In this document: positions 50,414 through 58,518 of the stretch, piece by piece | How the letters are laid out: every line of letters starts with the position of its first letter | Numbering within the stretch: position 1 is the stretch's first letter | NCBI GenBank assembly: GCA_035534435.1 | Contig: DATLRX010000014.1 | Coordinates: forward strand, 1 to 64,000 | DNA: 64,000 bases | DNA from: Palsa-851 sp035534435 | GTDB lineage: Bacteria; Chloroflexota; Dormibacteria; Aeolococcales; Aeolococcaceae | Reading direction: 5' to 3' | Program-made: the position numbers and the translations under genes | Notes under the pieces: model-generated | Seen by the model: the letters and a program-made list of their open reading frames with translations, nothing else | Told to the model about the DNA's origin: nothing | The model's database searches: none

Positions 50414-51478
50414 TCAGCGCAGCCGTTGCGCGAGGTACGCCAGTGACTTCGAGTAGCGGTAGTCGATGCCCATGTGCGTTGCGTCGAACAGCTCGAACTC
50501 CACGTCGGTGACCCCGATCCTCGACAGTTCGTCGCGAAACGCGGTCGCGCCAAGGTCGAGATACCAATCGTCCCGCGTTCCCGCGTCGATCCACACGGCG
50601 CGAAGCGAGCGCAGGGGTTCCGCATACCGCGGCACCATGCGCACCGGATCCAGCGCCAGCCACTTCGCCCAGATGTCGTCGCGGATCCGGCCGGAGTGCG
50701 GGTCGAACGGGAGCTCCGGCGTTCCGTCTTCACGCGCCGAGAAACAGGCCGCCACACCGAACGTCATGACGACGCTGCCGTCGGTGTCCTTGGTGAACGC
50801 CGTCCGTGACTTGAAATCGGACCACCACGCCATGATGTCGCCGTCAAAATCGCGCAGCGCACGCACGACCTTGGCGAACTCCGGGATGTAGCAGTACTCG
50901 TACAGGGTGTCTCCCGCGTGGGTGGCCATGCCGCCGAAGAGATCCGGGCGCCACATCGGCGTGATCATGGCGCCGAAGCCCCCGCTCGACTTCCCCTGGA
51001 TGCCCCGATGCGCGGGATCGTTCATCGTCCGGTAGTTGGCGTCGACCCAGGGGACGATCTCGTCGCAGAGATACGTGTGATACCGCCCGGTGCCGGGCGA
51101 GTCGACGTATTGCGACCCGCCGTACGACGTCCACGCATCCACGTAGACGACGATCGCCGGGGGCGCTTCCCCGGTCGCGAAGACGCGGTCCGCCGCAGCG
51201 GGAAAGGATTCGCGGAACGCGGCGCGATTCCACCACATCGCCGCCTGGCCCATGTAGCCCTGGATGACGTACACCGCCGGATACCGCTCGTCCGACGTGT
51301 CGTAGCCCGGCGGTACGTAGACCCAGAGCGGTCTCTCGGCAGGATCGGCGAGCACGTTCCCCGCGAGCGCCTCCGACTCGAGCACATGCTCGGCCACGCG
51401 CCCGGCAAGGTTCTGGCGCCACCAGCGGGGGGACTCCGCCTGGCCGGCCGCGGCAGGATCGATCTCGCGTGCACTCAT
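50414..51478 (-). CDS. Esterase-D-like alpha/beta hydrolase
   Basis: A 354-residue hydrolase related to the two esterases of the 23-kb island. It has LWVYVPPGYDTSDERYPAVY, VIQGYMGQAAMWWNR, the nucleophile Ser in GKSSGGFGAMI and a C-terminal His in FELFDATHMGIDYRYS. The ATG at 51478 has GAGGTGG upstream; the longer frame has no such support. Convergent with the MscR-like gene (2 bases apart). Substrate unknown; acyl esters are likely. Confidence 0.83.
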   Translation of the reverse strand: MSAREIDPAAAGQAESPRWWRQNLAGRVAEHVLESEALAGNVLADPAERPLWVYVPPGYDTSDERYPAVYVIQGYMGQAAMWWNRAAFRESFPAAADRVFATGEAPPAIVVYVDAWTSYGGSQYVDSPGTGRYHTYLCDEIVPWVDANYRTMNDPAHRGIQGKSSGGFGAMITPMWRPDLFGGMATHAGDTLYEYCYIPEFAKVVRALRDFDGDIMAWWSDFKSRTAFTKDTDGSVVMTFGVAACFSAREDGTPELPFDPHSGRIRDDIWAKWLALDPVRMVPRYAEPLRSLRAVWIDAGTRDDWYLDLGATAFRDELSRIGVTDVEFELFDATHMGIDYRYSKSLAYLAQRLR

Positions 51479-51605
51479 CGCCACCACCTCACGTGAACGT
51501 TCGCTCCCCGACGCGTGATCGTAGCGACCCCGTACCGGAGGTCGGCGGCCCGTCGCCGGGGCCGAGTCGGCTAGCCTGAAACGACAATCACACGGAGGCA
51601 CGTCA

Positions 51606-52574
51606 ATGCAGCAGCGACGTCTCGGCAGGGAAGGACCGATGGTCTCGGCCGTCGGGCTCGGAGCGATGAGCTTCGCCGGCGTGTACGGGGATGCCGAGGA
51701 CCCTGAGTCCGAGGCAACGCTTGCGCGCGCTCTCGAGCTGGGTGTGACCTTCATCGACACGGCAAACATCTACGGCGCCGGTCACAGCGAGGAGGTTGTC
51801 GGCCGAGCCATCGCGACGCGCAGATCCGAGGTGGTGCTTGCCACCAAGTTCGGTGGCGGTGGCGGCGTCGGTCTCGGCAAGCGCGACAAGGTGCGCCCTG
51901 CGCTCGAACAGAGCCTCGCGCATCTCCGGACCGACTACGTCGATCTGTACTACCTGCATCGCGTGGACCCGTCCACACCCATCGAGGAGACGGTCGGCGC
52001 CATGGCAGAGCTGGTGACGGCGGGGCTCGTCCGCTATCTCGGGCTTTCCGAAGCTGCGCCGGAGACCATCCGTCGCGCGCACGCAACCCATCCGATCACC
52101 GCGCTCCAGACCGAGTACTCGCTCTTCAGCCGCGAGCCGGAGGCCGAGATCCTGCCGACAACCCGCGAGCTGGGCATCGGCTTCGTGGCCTACAGCCCAC
52201 TCGGACGCGGCATGCTCACCGGGAACTTCCAGCGTCTGGAGGACCTCCCGGCGGACGATTGGCGACGCAGCGTCCCGCGCTGGCAGGAGGAGAACTTCGA
52301 CCAGAACGTCCGCCTCGTCACCCGGCTCGAGGCGATCGCCAAGGCCCACGACATCAGCACCGCGCAACTCGCGCTGGCGTGGGTGTTGCACCAGGGCAGC
52401 GACGTCGTTCCGATCCCGGGCACTCGCAAGCGTGCGAACCTCGAGGCGAACGCCACCGCAGCGGACGTCTCGCTCAGCGACGACGAGCTCCACGAGATGA
52501 GCGCGCTCGCCTCCCCGGCGACGGTCGCGGGTGCCCGTGGCTCTGAGCAGTACATGCAGCGGGTCAACGCCTGA
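51606..52574 (+). CDS. Aldo/keto reductase
   Basis: Second aldo/keto reductase of the window, 322 residues, of the YajO/IolS-like group. Catalytic residues are seen in TFIDTANIYGAGHSEE (Asp, Tyr), VVLATKFGG (Lys) and LYYLHRVDPS (His). The C-terminal cofactor segment is DVVPIPGTRKRANLEANATA. It is not a close copy of the one at 1623. Promoter hexamer TAGCCT at 51572-51577 and ribosome site GGAGG at 51594-51598 support ATG 51606. Confidence 0.9.
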   Translation: MQQRRLGREGPMVSAVGLGAMSFAGVYGDAEDPESEATLARALELGVTFIDTANIYGAGHSEEVVGRAIATRRSEVVLATKFGGGGGVGLGKRDKVRPALEQSLAHLRTDYVDLYYLHRVDPSTPIEETVGAMAELVTAGLVRYLGLSEAAPETIRRAHATHPITALQTEYSLFSREPEAEILPTTRELGIGFVAYSPLGRGMLTGNFQRLEDLPADDWRRSVPRWQEENFDQNVRLVTRLEAIAKAHDISTAQLALAWVLHQGSDVVPIPGTRKRANLEANATAADVSLSDDELHEMSALASPATVAGARGSEQYMQRVNA

Positions 52575-52676
52575 CCCGCGTGAGAGTCACCGTCTCACGG
52601 CCTGGGCGCTGTCTGATGTGTCCGCCCTGAGAGCGCGGCGTAACCGGCCCGTCATCGCCACTGCGGTGCTCGAACC

Positions 52677-52682
52677 TACTAT
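52677..52682 (+). promoter_or_regulatory. -10 hexamer for Flp pilin gene
   Basis: TACTAT ends exactly 6 bases before the GTG at 52689. Confidence 0.5.
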
Positions 52683-52688
52683 CGAGAC

Positions 52689-52901
52689 GTGTCGAATCTC
52701 TCTGCGCTGCTGTCCGCGCTCTACTTCCGTGGCACCGAGTTCGTTGCCCGGCACCTCGAGCGAGATGAGGAAGGACAGGGCATGGTCGAGTACGCGCTGA
52801 TCCTCGTCCTCATCGCCATTGTCGTGATCGTCATCCTCACGACGGTCGGCAAGCGCGTGAACAACGTCTTCTCGAACATCAGCAACGGGCTCGGTCAGTA
52901 G
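52689..52901 (+). CDS. Flp/Fap-type pilin
   Basis: A 70-residue prepilin. After a 31-residue leader-like part it has the Flp signature Gly|Met-Val-Glu-Tyr (EEGQGMVEYALILVLIAIVV), with prepilin peptidase expected to cut after the Gly before Met, and a hydrophobic assembly helix. The leader is longer than in many Flp pilins. No tad genes (TadA, TadB/C, RcpA, prepilin peptidase) are in the window, so it is an orphan whose machinery must be encoded elsewhere. GTG start with leaderless TACTAT. Confidence 0.85.
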   Translation: MSNLSALLSALYFRGTEFVARHLERDEEGQGMVEYALILVLIAIVVIVILTTVGKRVNNVFSNISNGLGQ

Positions 52902-52981
52902 GCCGGACCGGCGGAGCGGCGCGGCTGCGCCAGGGAAACGGGCCTTCGCGCTCGTCGCGGCGTGCCGGACGGATAAGCCGG

Positions 52982-53014
52982 TACGCTGGAGTCCGGTTCG
53001 AAGTCAGTAGGAGG
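52982..53014 (+). promoter_or_regulatory. -10 hexamer and ribosome site for OsmC gene
   Basis: TACGCT (52982-52987) and AGGAGG (53009-53014) ahead of ATG 53021. A leadered gene that uses the same -10 type. Confidence 0.45.
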
Positions 53015-53020
53015 ACTCGC

Positions 53021-53449
53021 ATGAGTGTCGACAGCAGCGCCACAGCGACGTGGGTGGGCGATCTCGCGACCGGCCAGGGCACCGTTCGCCCCGCCAGTGG
53101 TGCCTTTCCCGAGCTCGCGATGACCTCCGCCCGGCGCTTCCAGACCCGGGACACCGGCTCGAGCCCTGAGGAGTTGATCGCGGCGGCCCACGCATCCTGC
53201 CTGTCGATGGCGCTTGCGCACGGCCTCGCCACAGCCGGATACCCGCCCAAGCAGCTCAACGTCACCGCGCGCGTCACCGTCGGGTTGCCGGAGGGCATCT
53301 CCGCCATTCACCTGACGATCAACGGCAAGGTCCCCGGCATCGACGCGGAGACGTTCTCGTCGGCGGTCGAAGCGGCCAAGGCGGGCTGTCCCGTGTCGAA
53401 GGCGCTCGCGGCCGTCCCGATCACGGCGGAGGCGACGCTGGAGCTGTAG
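53021..53449 (+). CDS. OsmC family peroxidase
   Basis: Thiol-dependent organic hydroperoxide reductase, 142 residues. The two redox Cys are in AAHASCLSMALAHGL and AAKAGCPVSKAL, the arrangement of OsmC/Ohr proteins. The N-terminal beta region contains LATGQGTVRPASGAFPELAM. It sits between the orphan pilin and a convergent kelch-like gene. A strong AGGAGG site supports the start. Confidence 0.92.
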   Translation: MSVDSSATATWVGDLATGQGTVRPASGAFPELAMTSARRFQTRDTGSSPEELIAAAHASCLSMALAHGLATAGYPPKQLNVTARVTVGLPEGISAIHLTINGKVPGIDAETFSSAVEAAKAGCPVSKALAAVPITAEATLEL

Positions 53450-53467
53450 CCCGACCGGGCTCGAGAG

Positions 53468-54520
53468 CTACTCGGGACCGGCGTCGAGCAGGCGCCACGC
53501 CGATCCGCTCAGCTCCCATGTCTGCACGGGCTGCGCGATGGACTGCGCCTCGCTGAAGGCGAAGCCGAGCAGCAGCAGCTGCGACCGCGTGACGTCGGTC
53601 ACCTCGGCCTGCGGCTGCGGCGGGACGCGATCGGTGGCAAGCGGCAACCACCGCGACCCGTCCCACGTCCAGAGCGCCGGCACCACGCCACCGACGAGGT
53701 CGCAGTTGCAGAGCACCAGGCTCCCCCGGTTGGGATCGAGGGCGATGGCCGTCGAGTCCGAGGGACTGTTCACCCCGGTCACGACGTGCCACTTCGACCC
53801 GTCCCATCGCCACGTCGAAGCGGGCTCGGTGACCAGGTTGGCCGCCTGCGCAGCGCAGCATCCTTCGGCCAGCATCGTGCGCGAGATGGGGTCGTACGCC
53901 AGGAGGATGCTCGAGTCGATCACCCCGAGCATCCCCGCGCTCTGACGGAGCCAATGGGTGCCTGTCCAGATCCATGTCTGACCGCCGCCGCCGCCCGGCG
54001 CTGACAGGGTTACCAGCAGCATCTGGTTCAAGGCCGGATCCCAGGCCATCTGTGACCCGCCGCCGGCCGGAGGCTCACCGGCGCCACCTGCGCTCAACCT
54101 CTCCCAGTTCGTCCCATCCCACCCCCAGGTGTCGTTGACCGGAGCGCCCGACTGGAGATGCCCCCCGAAGAGGAGGATCTGCCCGCTCTGCGGGTCGAAC
54201 GCCGCCGACGCGGCATAGCGACCCTTCGGGCTGTTCGCCGGGTGCAGGAGCGTCCATGTGGCGCCGTTCCAGGCCCACGTGTTGGCGACGTTCGAGACAC
54301 CGCCGAACAGCACCACCTCGCCGGTGGACGCGTCGTCGGCGACGCTGAACGCGAACGCCACCGACGGCTGGCGGGGCACCGGTGTCGGCCCGACGCTCGC
54401 CGGCGTGATGCGTGGCACCGGGTGTGACGGCGGTGGACGCTGGATCAGGGAAACGACGATGCCCATCGCCGCTGCAACGGCGATGAACGCCGCAAGAATG
54501 ACGCCTGGCCGCACGGTCAT
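53468..54520 (-). CDS. Membrane-anchored kelch-like beta-propeller protein
   Basis: A 350-residue protein with an N-terminal signal-anchor helix (GVILAAFIAVAAAMGIVVSL) and a Pro-rich linker. Six kelch/galactose-oxidase-like repeats follow, with the pattern Asp-x-x-Thr-Gly-x-x-Leu-Leu-Phe-Gly-Gly and Trp-x-x-Leu: TGEVVLFGGVSNVANTWAWN, SGQILLFGGH, NQMLLVTL, SRTMLAEGC, RGSLVLCNC and RSQLLLLGF. Expected outside the membrane; ligand unknown. Divergent from the G1 peptidase gene. The family is common in soil Chloroflexi and actinobacteria as exported proteins. Confidence 0.8.
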   Translation of the reverse strand: MTVRPGVILAAFIAVAAAMGIVVSLIQRPPPSHPVPRITPASVGPTPVPRQPSVAFAFSVADDASTGEVVLFGGVSNVANTWAWNGATWTLLHPANSPKGRYAASAAFDPQSGQILLFGGHLQSGAPVNDTWGWDGTNWERLSAGGAGEPPAGGGSQMAWDPALNQMLLVTLSAPGGGGGQTWIWTGTHWLRQSAGMLGVIDSSILLAYDPISRTMLAEGCCAAQAANLVTEPASTWRWDGSKWHVVTGVNSPSDSTAIALDPNRGSLVLCNCDLVGGVVPALWTWDGSRWLPLATDRVPPQPQAEVTDVTRSQLLLLGFAFSEAQSIAQPVQTWELSGSAWRLLDAGPE

Positions 54521-54583
54521 CAGCTGCTGCTGCGAATGGCCACGCGGTCAGGATAGGCCCCGGAGCGCCGCGTGCAGGTTTGG

Positions 54584-54606
54584 TACGCTTGCCGTCAATC
54601 GGCAAG
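54584..54606 (+). promoter_or_regulatory. Promoter and inverted repeat of G1 peptidase gene
   Basis: TACGCT (54584-54589) overlaps a perfect 7-base inverted repeat CTTGCCG-TCAAT-CGGCAAG (54588-54606). Transcription would start inside the repeat, so it is more likely an operator than an RNA hairpin. A GAGGGGGG stretch near 54625 is the ribosome site. Confidence 0.45.
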
Positions 54607-54639
54607 CCTGACAATCGACAATTCGAGGGGGGACTGCGC

Positions 54640-55413
54640 ATGCGTCGGATGACTCTCGCCGTGGCCACCGGATGGCTCGCCATTCCGTTGGCGCTCGCGA
54701 GCACGACCAACGGCGTGGCCGCCGTGAGTCACGGTACGTTCCATTCAGGAAGCGCGATGGCCAGAGAAGCGGACTTCGAGTCTACCAACTGGTCGGGCTA
54801 CGCGGACACCGGTCTCACGTACACACAGGTCAAGGGCACATGGAAGGTGCCGACCGTCAAGACCCAGAGCGGCAACAAGTACGCATCGGACTGGGTGGGC
54901 ATCGGTGGGTTCAACGATGGCACGTTGATTCAGGCCGGGACGTCTGAGCAGATTCAGGGGGGCGTGATCTCGTACAACGCGTGGACTGAGATCATCCCTG
55001 CGCCCGAGGTGCCGATCCCCCGGTTCATCGTCCATCCCCGCGACTCGATGACCGTGACCGTGACGAAGGTCGCGGGCGTGAACCAGTGGTCGATCACCGT
55101 CAAGGACACGACCGAAAGCGAGTCGTTCACGGAGGGATTCACCTACTCGTCATCGCAGGCGAGTGCCGAGTGGATTCACGAGGCGCCGACGGTCGGCGGC
55201 GGACAATCGGTGCTCGCCCTGACGACGAACGTGACGTTCACCCGCGGCACGGTCAACGGCTCGACGAAGATCGCCAGTGGTGGGACGGCCAACTCGATCC
55301 AGATGGTCACGTCGGCGAACAAGCCCGAGGCAACACCGTCGTTGCTGAGCACGAAGGGCGACGCGTTCGCGGTTGCCGACGGCGCCAAGGCACCGAAGCC
55401 ACCGTCCAGCTGA
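54640..55413 (+). CDS. Secreted G1 family glutamic peptidase (eqolisin-like)
   Basis: A 257-residue exported protein. A signal peptide (MRRMTLAVATGWLAIPLALA) and a short propeptide precede the mature domain, which has the hallmarks of family G1: ESTNWSGYADTG, DWVGIGGFNDGTLIQAGT with the catalytic Gln, YNAWTEIIPAPEVPI and ASAEWIHEAPTVGG with the catalytic Glu. These peptidases act at acid pH and were first known from fungi; bacterial members exist. ATG 54640 has a strong purine-rich site upstream. Both catalytic residues are present, so activity is likely. Confidence 0.88.
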   Translation: MRRMTLAVATGWLAIPLALASTTNGVAAVSHGTFHSGSAMAREADFESTNWSGYADTGLTYTQVKGTWKVPTVKTQSGNKYASDWVGIGGFNDGTLIQAGTSEQIQGGVISYNAWTEIIPAPEVPIPRFIVHPRDSMTVTVTKVAGVNQWSITVKDTTESESFTEGFTYSSSQASAEWIHEAPTVGGGQSVLALTTNVTFTRGTVNGSTKIASGGTANSIQMVTSANKPEATPSLLSTKGDAFAVADGAKAPKPPSS

Positions 55414-55425
55414 CCTCCAGGAGCC

Positions 55426-56205
55426 TCAGGGCGACCAGTTGAAGTCAACCACGACAGGCGCGTGGTCCGATGGTCCAGTGCCCTTGCGCGCATCGCGATC
55501 GATGTACGCATCGGTGACCGTCGCGGCCACCGCCTCGTCGAGGAGCACCAGGTCGATACGCATGCCCTTGCCGGTGTGGAACATCCCGGCACGATAGTCC
55601 CAGTACGTGAACGGCAGTCCCTTGAACGCGCGCGGCTGCACGTCACGCAGTCCCAGCGCCACCAGCGCGGCGAGCGCCTCGCGCTCCGCCGCGCTGACAT
55701 GCGTGGAGCCGATGAACTCAGCCGGGTCCCAGACGTCGGCGTCGGTCGGTGCGATGTTGAAATCGCCGCACACCGCGAGTGCCTGGCCGGAGTCGCGACC
55801 GGTGGTGAGCGCGCCCTTGATGGCGGCGAGCCAGCGCAACTTGTACTGATAGTGGTCGTTGTCGAGCGTCCGGCCGTTGGGGACGTAGACCGACCAGACG
55901 CGGAGCCCTCCGCAGGTCGCGCTCAGTGCCCGCGCCTCCGGGTCCGGAAAACCCGGCTCACCGGTGAAACCACGCTCGACGTCGATGAGCCCAACCTTCG
56001 AGACGATCGCGACGCCGTTCCAGCGACCGTCACCGTGCAGCGCGAGCTCGTATCCGAGCGCCTCGACCTCCGCACGCGGAAAGCCCCCGTCAGCGATCTT
56101 CGTCTCCTGCAGGCAGAGCACGTCCGGCCGCGCCGTTTCGAGCCACCCGACGAGGCGGGGAAGCCGCGCGACGACGGAGTTGACGTTCCAGGTGGCCAGG
56201 CGCAC
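55426..56205 (-). CDS. xth: Exodeoxyribonuclease III
   Basis: Apurinic/apyrimidinic endonuclease and 3'-exonuclease of base excision repair, 259 residues. Motifs in order: LATWNVNSVVARLPRLV, VLCLQETKIAD (metal Glu), VERGFTGEPGF, VYVPNGRTLDNDHYQYK, VCGDFNIAPTDADV and PSDHAPVVVDF (catalytic Asp-His). GTG start with TATCCT ending 7 bases upstream. No LexA box is seen. It is convergent with the G1 peptidase gene. Confidence 0.94.
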   Translation of the reverse strand: MRLATWNVNSVVARLPRLVGWLETARPDVLCLQETKIADGGFPRAEVEALGYELALHGDGRWNGVAIVSKVGLIDVERGFTGEPGFPDPEARALSATCGGLRVWSVYVPNGRTLDNDHYQYKLRWLAAIKGALTTGRDSGQALAVCGDFNIAPTDADVWDPAEFIGSTHVSAAEREALAALVALGLRDVQPRAFKGLPFTYWDYRAGMFHTGKGMRIDLVLLDEAVAATVTDAYIDRDARKGTGPSDHAPVVVDFNWSP

Positions 56206-56212
56206 GCGTGCA

Positions 56213-56218
56213 AGGATA
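56213..56218 (-). promoter_or_regulatory. -10 hexamer for xth
   Basis: TATCCT on the minus strand ends 7 bases before the GTG at 56205. Confidence 0.45.
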
Positions 56219-56231
56219 GTCGGCTCACGGC

Positions 56232-56852
56232 TCAGAGCCGGAGGCCGCCTTCGAGGTGTCCCATCGCCTCATCGAACAGCGTTGCCAGATGGGCCGACGG
56301 GTCCTCGAGCATCGAAAACAGTACGGCCATCGCCACGCCGACGACCGCGCCGGCGAGTGTCCTGACCGCCATGTCATCCGTGCTGCGTCCAGTTCGTTCG
56401 GCCAGGACGCTCGCCAGCAGACTCATCGCCTGGCCGAATTGATCGAGCATCGAGGCACGGAGCTCGGGGACCGCGAGGATGAGCTGCATGCGCTCCGCCT
56501 GCGCCGCAATCTCCTCGGCGGTGAGCTCCGCGAACGACTCGTGAAACGCGACGCGCAGCGCCTGCAGGGGGCTGAGCGACGCGGGCTGTCGCTGGAACGC
56601 GGCAACGATGATCGGATCGAAGTCGTCGGAGAGGACGACGTCGGCCTTGTTCGGGAAATACCGGAAGAACGTGCTCTCGGAGATCTCGACGTCGTCGATG
56701 ATCTGCTGCACCGTCGTCGCGTCATATCCCTGCGTCATGAAGAGCTGCAGCGCGCGCCGGCGGATCGCCTCGCGTGTGCGCTCCTTCTTTCGCTCGCGCA
56801 GCCCGGCGGCCGGGTGGCTAGCTGATTCCGACAAGTGGCCGTTCCTCGACAC
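56232..56852 (-). CDS. TetR family transcriptional regulator
   Basis: A 206-residue repressor with the N-terminal TetR helix-turn-helix (about 22-65: RTREAIRRRALQLFMTQG, YDATTVQQIIDDVEISESTF, FRYFPNK) and a helical ligand-binding domain. The GTG at 56852 overlaps the 3' end of the upstream exporter gene by 35 bases, so it is probably the second gene of the exporter transcript. A near-perfect palindrome at 58388-58419 in the exporter promoter is its likely operator, giving negative feedback. The inducer is presumably an exporter substrate. Confidence 0.88.
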   Translation of the reverse strand: MSRNGHLSESASHPAAGLRERKKERTREAIRRRALQLFMTQGYDATTVQQIIDDVEISESTFFRYFPNKADVVLSDDFDPIIVAAFQRQPASLSPLQALRVAFHESFAELTAEEIAAQAERMQLILAVPELRASMLDQFGQAMSLLASVLAERTGRSTDDMAVRTLAGAVVGVAMAVLFSMLEDPSAHLATLFDEAMGHLEGGLRL

Positions 56853-58371
56853 TGTTCACCTGCAGAGTGTCCTGCAATTGGTTGTGTCGCGGCAGGAACA
56901 GCAACGTCAGCACCACCCCGACGAGCGCGATCCCCGCGGAGACGAGCAACGCCGCGTCCATGCCGTCCACGAACGCGGTGCGGACGGAATGCAGCAGCGC
57001 GCTCGAGCCGAGCTGCTGCGCAACCGCGACGCCGCCGAACACGCTCTGACGGACGGCCGTGGCGGCAGCGGTGGGCAGGCCGGACAGCGCGAGCCGGGAG
57101 AGATAGATCGAGCTGAGCACGCTGCCGAGAATCGCGGTGCCGAACGGACCGCCGACCTTGTTCACCGCCTGCAGGACCGCCGAGCCGACACCACTGCGCT
57201 CCTCGGAGAGCTCGACGAGCGCTGCGGACGTCGACGTCGACAGCGCGAGACCCATGCCCACCCCGACGACCGCCATCCAGATCACCACGAAGAGGGCGCT
57301 CGAGCCGACAGCGGTGGTCGCCCCGATGGACAGCCCGACGCTCAGCAGGACGAAGCCGGCGGCGGCGGTCAGCTTGGCCCCGATGGTCCGGACCACACGC
57401 TCGGCGGGGATCGCCCCGACAACGAGGCCACCGATGATCGGCAGGAGCCGGAGGCCGGATCCCATCGCGTCGGTGCCGGCGACGCCCTGGAAGTACTGGG
57501 GCAGCGTGAAGAGGACACCGATCATGGAGAGCACGGCGACCGCGGCGAGCAGGACTCCCCAGGTGAACGACGCTGACCGGAACAGGGAGAGATCCAGCAG
57601 CGGCCGGCCTCCCGGCCGGTTGGTGAGATGGCGCTCCCAGGCGAAGAACCCGGCCAGGACGACGACCCCGGCGATCATCGCGAGCAACGCGCGAGGGTCG
57701 CTCCATCCGTCCTGACCTGCGGTGATGAGTCCGTACGTCAGCGCCACGAGGCCGGCCATCGAAAGAGTCACGCCGATCAGATCGATGGCGGGACGCTCCA
57801 ATGGGCGTGACTCGGGCACGAGCGCAATCAGGGCGATGACTCCCACCACCGCAATGGGCGCATTGATGAGGAACACCCACCCCCACCAGAAGTTGGTCAG
57901 CAGCCAGCCGCCCAGAATCGGACCGATCGGCAAGGACAGGAAATTCGCCGCGGCCCAGATCCCCACGGCCTTCGGGCGCTCCTCCTTGGTGAAGAGCACG
58001 GTCAGTGCGGAGATGGCCATGACGACGACGCCCGCTCCGGCGAAACCCAGCAGAACGCGGGCGGCGAGGAACTCCCCCACCGTGGTCGAGAACGCGCACA
58101 GGACCGATCCCGCCCCGAAGAGCGAGAGCGCGATCACCAGCACCCGCTTGTGTCCGTACCGATCGCCGAGGAGTCCGGCCGGCAGCATCGCGGCAGCGAG
58201 CACCAGGAAGTACGCCGACGAGAACCACTGGAGGTCGGACTCCGACGCGTGCAGCGACTTCGCGAGCGTCGGCAGCGCCACGCTGAGCACCGTGCCGTCG
58301 AGCCCCACCGCCAGAACGCCGAGGCTCACCGCCGCCAGCGCCCACCACCTCTGTGCTCTCTGCGTCTTCAT
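56818..58371 (-). CDS. DHA2/EmrB-type MFS multidrug exporter
   Basis: A 517-residue transporter with 14 expected membrane helices of the drug:H+ antiporter-2 family. Signatures are VGLDGTVLSVALPTL (motif D1 in helix 1), PAGLLGDRYGHKRVLV (motif A), LLGFAGAGVVVMAISALTVL and GPILGGWLLTNFWWGWVFLI (motif C and following). ATG 58371 has GAGGTGAC 6 bases upstream; the upstream in-frame ATG at 58416 lies inside the operator palindrome. It probably exports a toxic compound and is controlled by the TetR encoded immediately downstream. Confidence 0.91.
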   Translation of the reverse strand: MKTQRAQRWWALAAVSLGVLAVGLDGTVLSVALPTLAKSLHASESDLQWFSSAYFLVLAAAMLPAGLLGDRYGHKRVLVIALSLFGAGSVLCAFSTTVGEFLAARVLLGFAGAGVVVMAISALTVLFTKEERPKAVGIWAAANFLSLPIGPILGGWLLTNFWWGWVFLINAPIAVVGVIALIALVPESRPLERPAIDLIGVTLSMAGLVALTYGLITAGQDGWSDPRALLAMIAGVVVLAGFFAWERHLTNRPGGRPLLDLSLFRSASFTWGVLLAAVAVLSMIGVLFTLPQYFQGVAGTDAMGSGLRLLPIIGGLVVGAIPAERVVRTIGAKLTAAAGFVLLSVGLSIGATTAVGSSALFVVIWMAVVGVGMGLALSTSTSAALVELSEERSGVGSAVLQAVNKVGGPFGTAILGSVLSSIYLSRLALSGLPTAAATAVRQSVFGGVAVAQQLGSSALLHSVRTAFVDGMDAALLVSAGIALVGVVLTLLFLPRHNQLQDTLQVNSVEERPLVGIS

Positions 58372-58387
58372 GGCAGTCACCTCTTTC

Positions 58388-58419
58388 TGAATGTTACTTT
58401 CATATGATGGTAGCATTCA
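58388..58419. promoter_or_regulatory. Palindromic operator of exporter-tetR unit
   Basis: TGAATGTTAC (58388-58397) and GTAGCATTCA (58410-58419) are inverted copies with one mismatch. The 12-base centre contains CATATG (58401-58406) exactly on the symmetry axis. A minus-strand -10 candidate TACCAT (58412-58407) lies inside it, so bound repressor would block transcription. This is AT-rich DNA in a GC-rich context. Confidence 0.75.
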
Positions 58420-58518
58420 TGGCGACGCGGCGCAATACGCGCCGGCGCTGACTCGGCATCCCGACGGGGCGTATCCTCCGTGCACGCATCGGAGCGGCAC
58501 GGGCATGAGGTGGATGAG

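Noticed and set aside
51495..51502. GAACGTTC upstream of the esterase at 50414-51478 as a LexA box
   Set aside because: The palindrome lacks the four-base spacer of GAAC-N4-GTTC and so does not match the sites at lexA and the LysM gene.
56735..58348. 537-codon open frame on the same strand as the DHA2 exporter
   Set aside because: It is in a shifted frame and consists of Arg/Gly/Pro/Ala-rich sequence without domains; the exporter frame has clear membrane helices and motifs.
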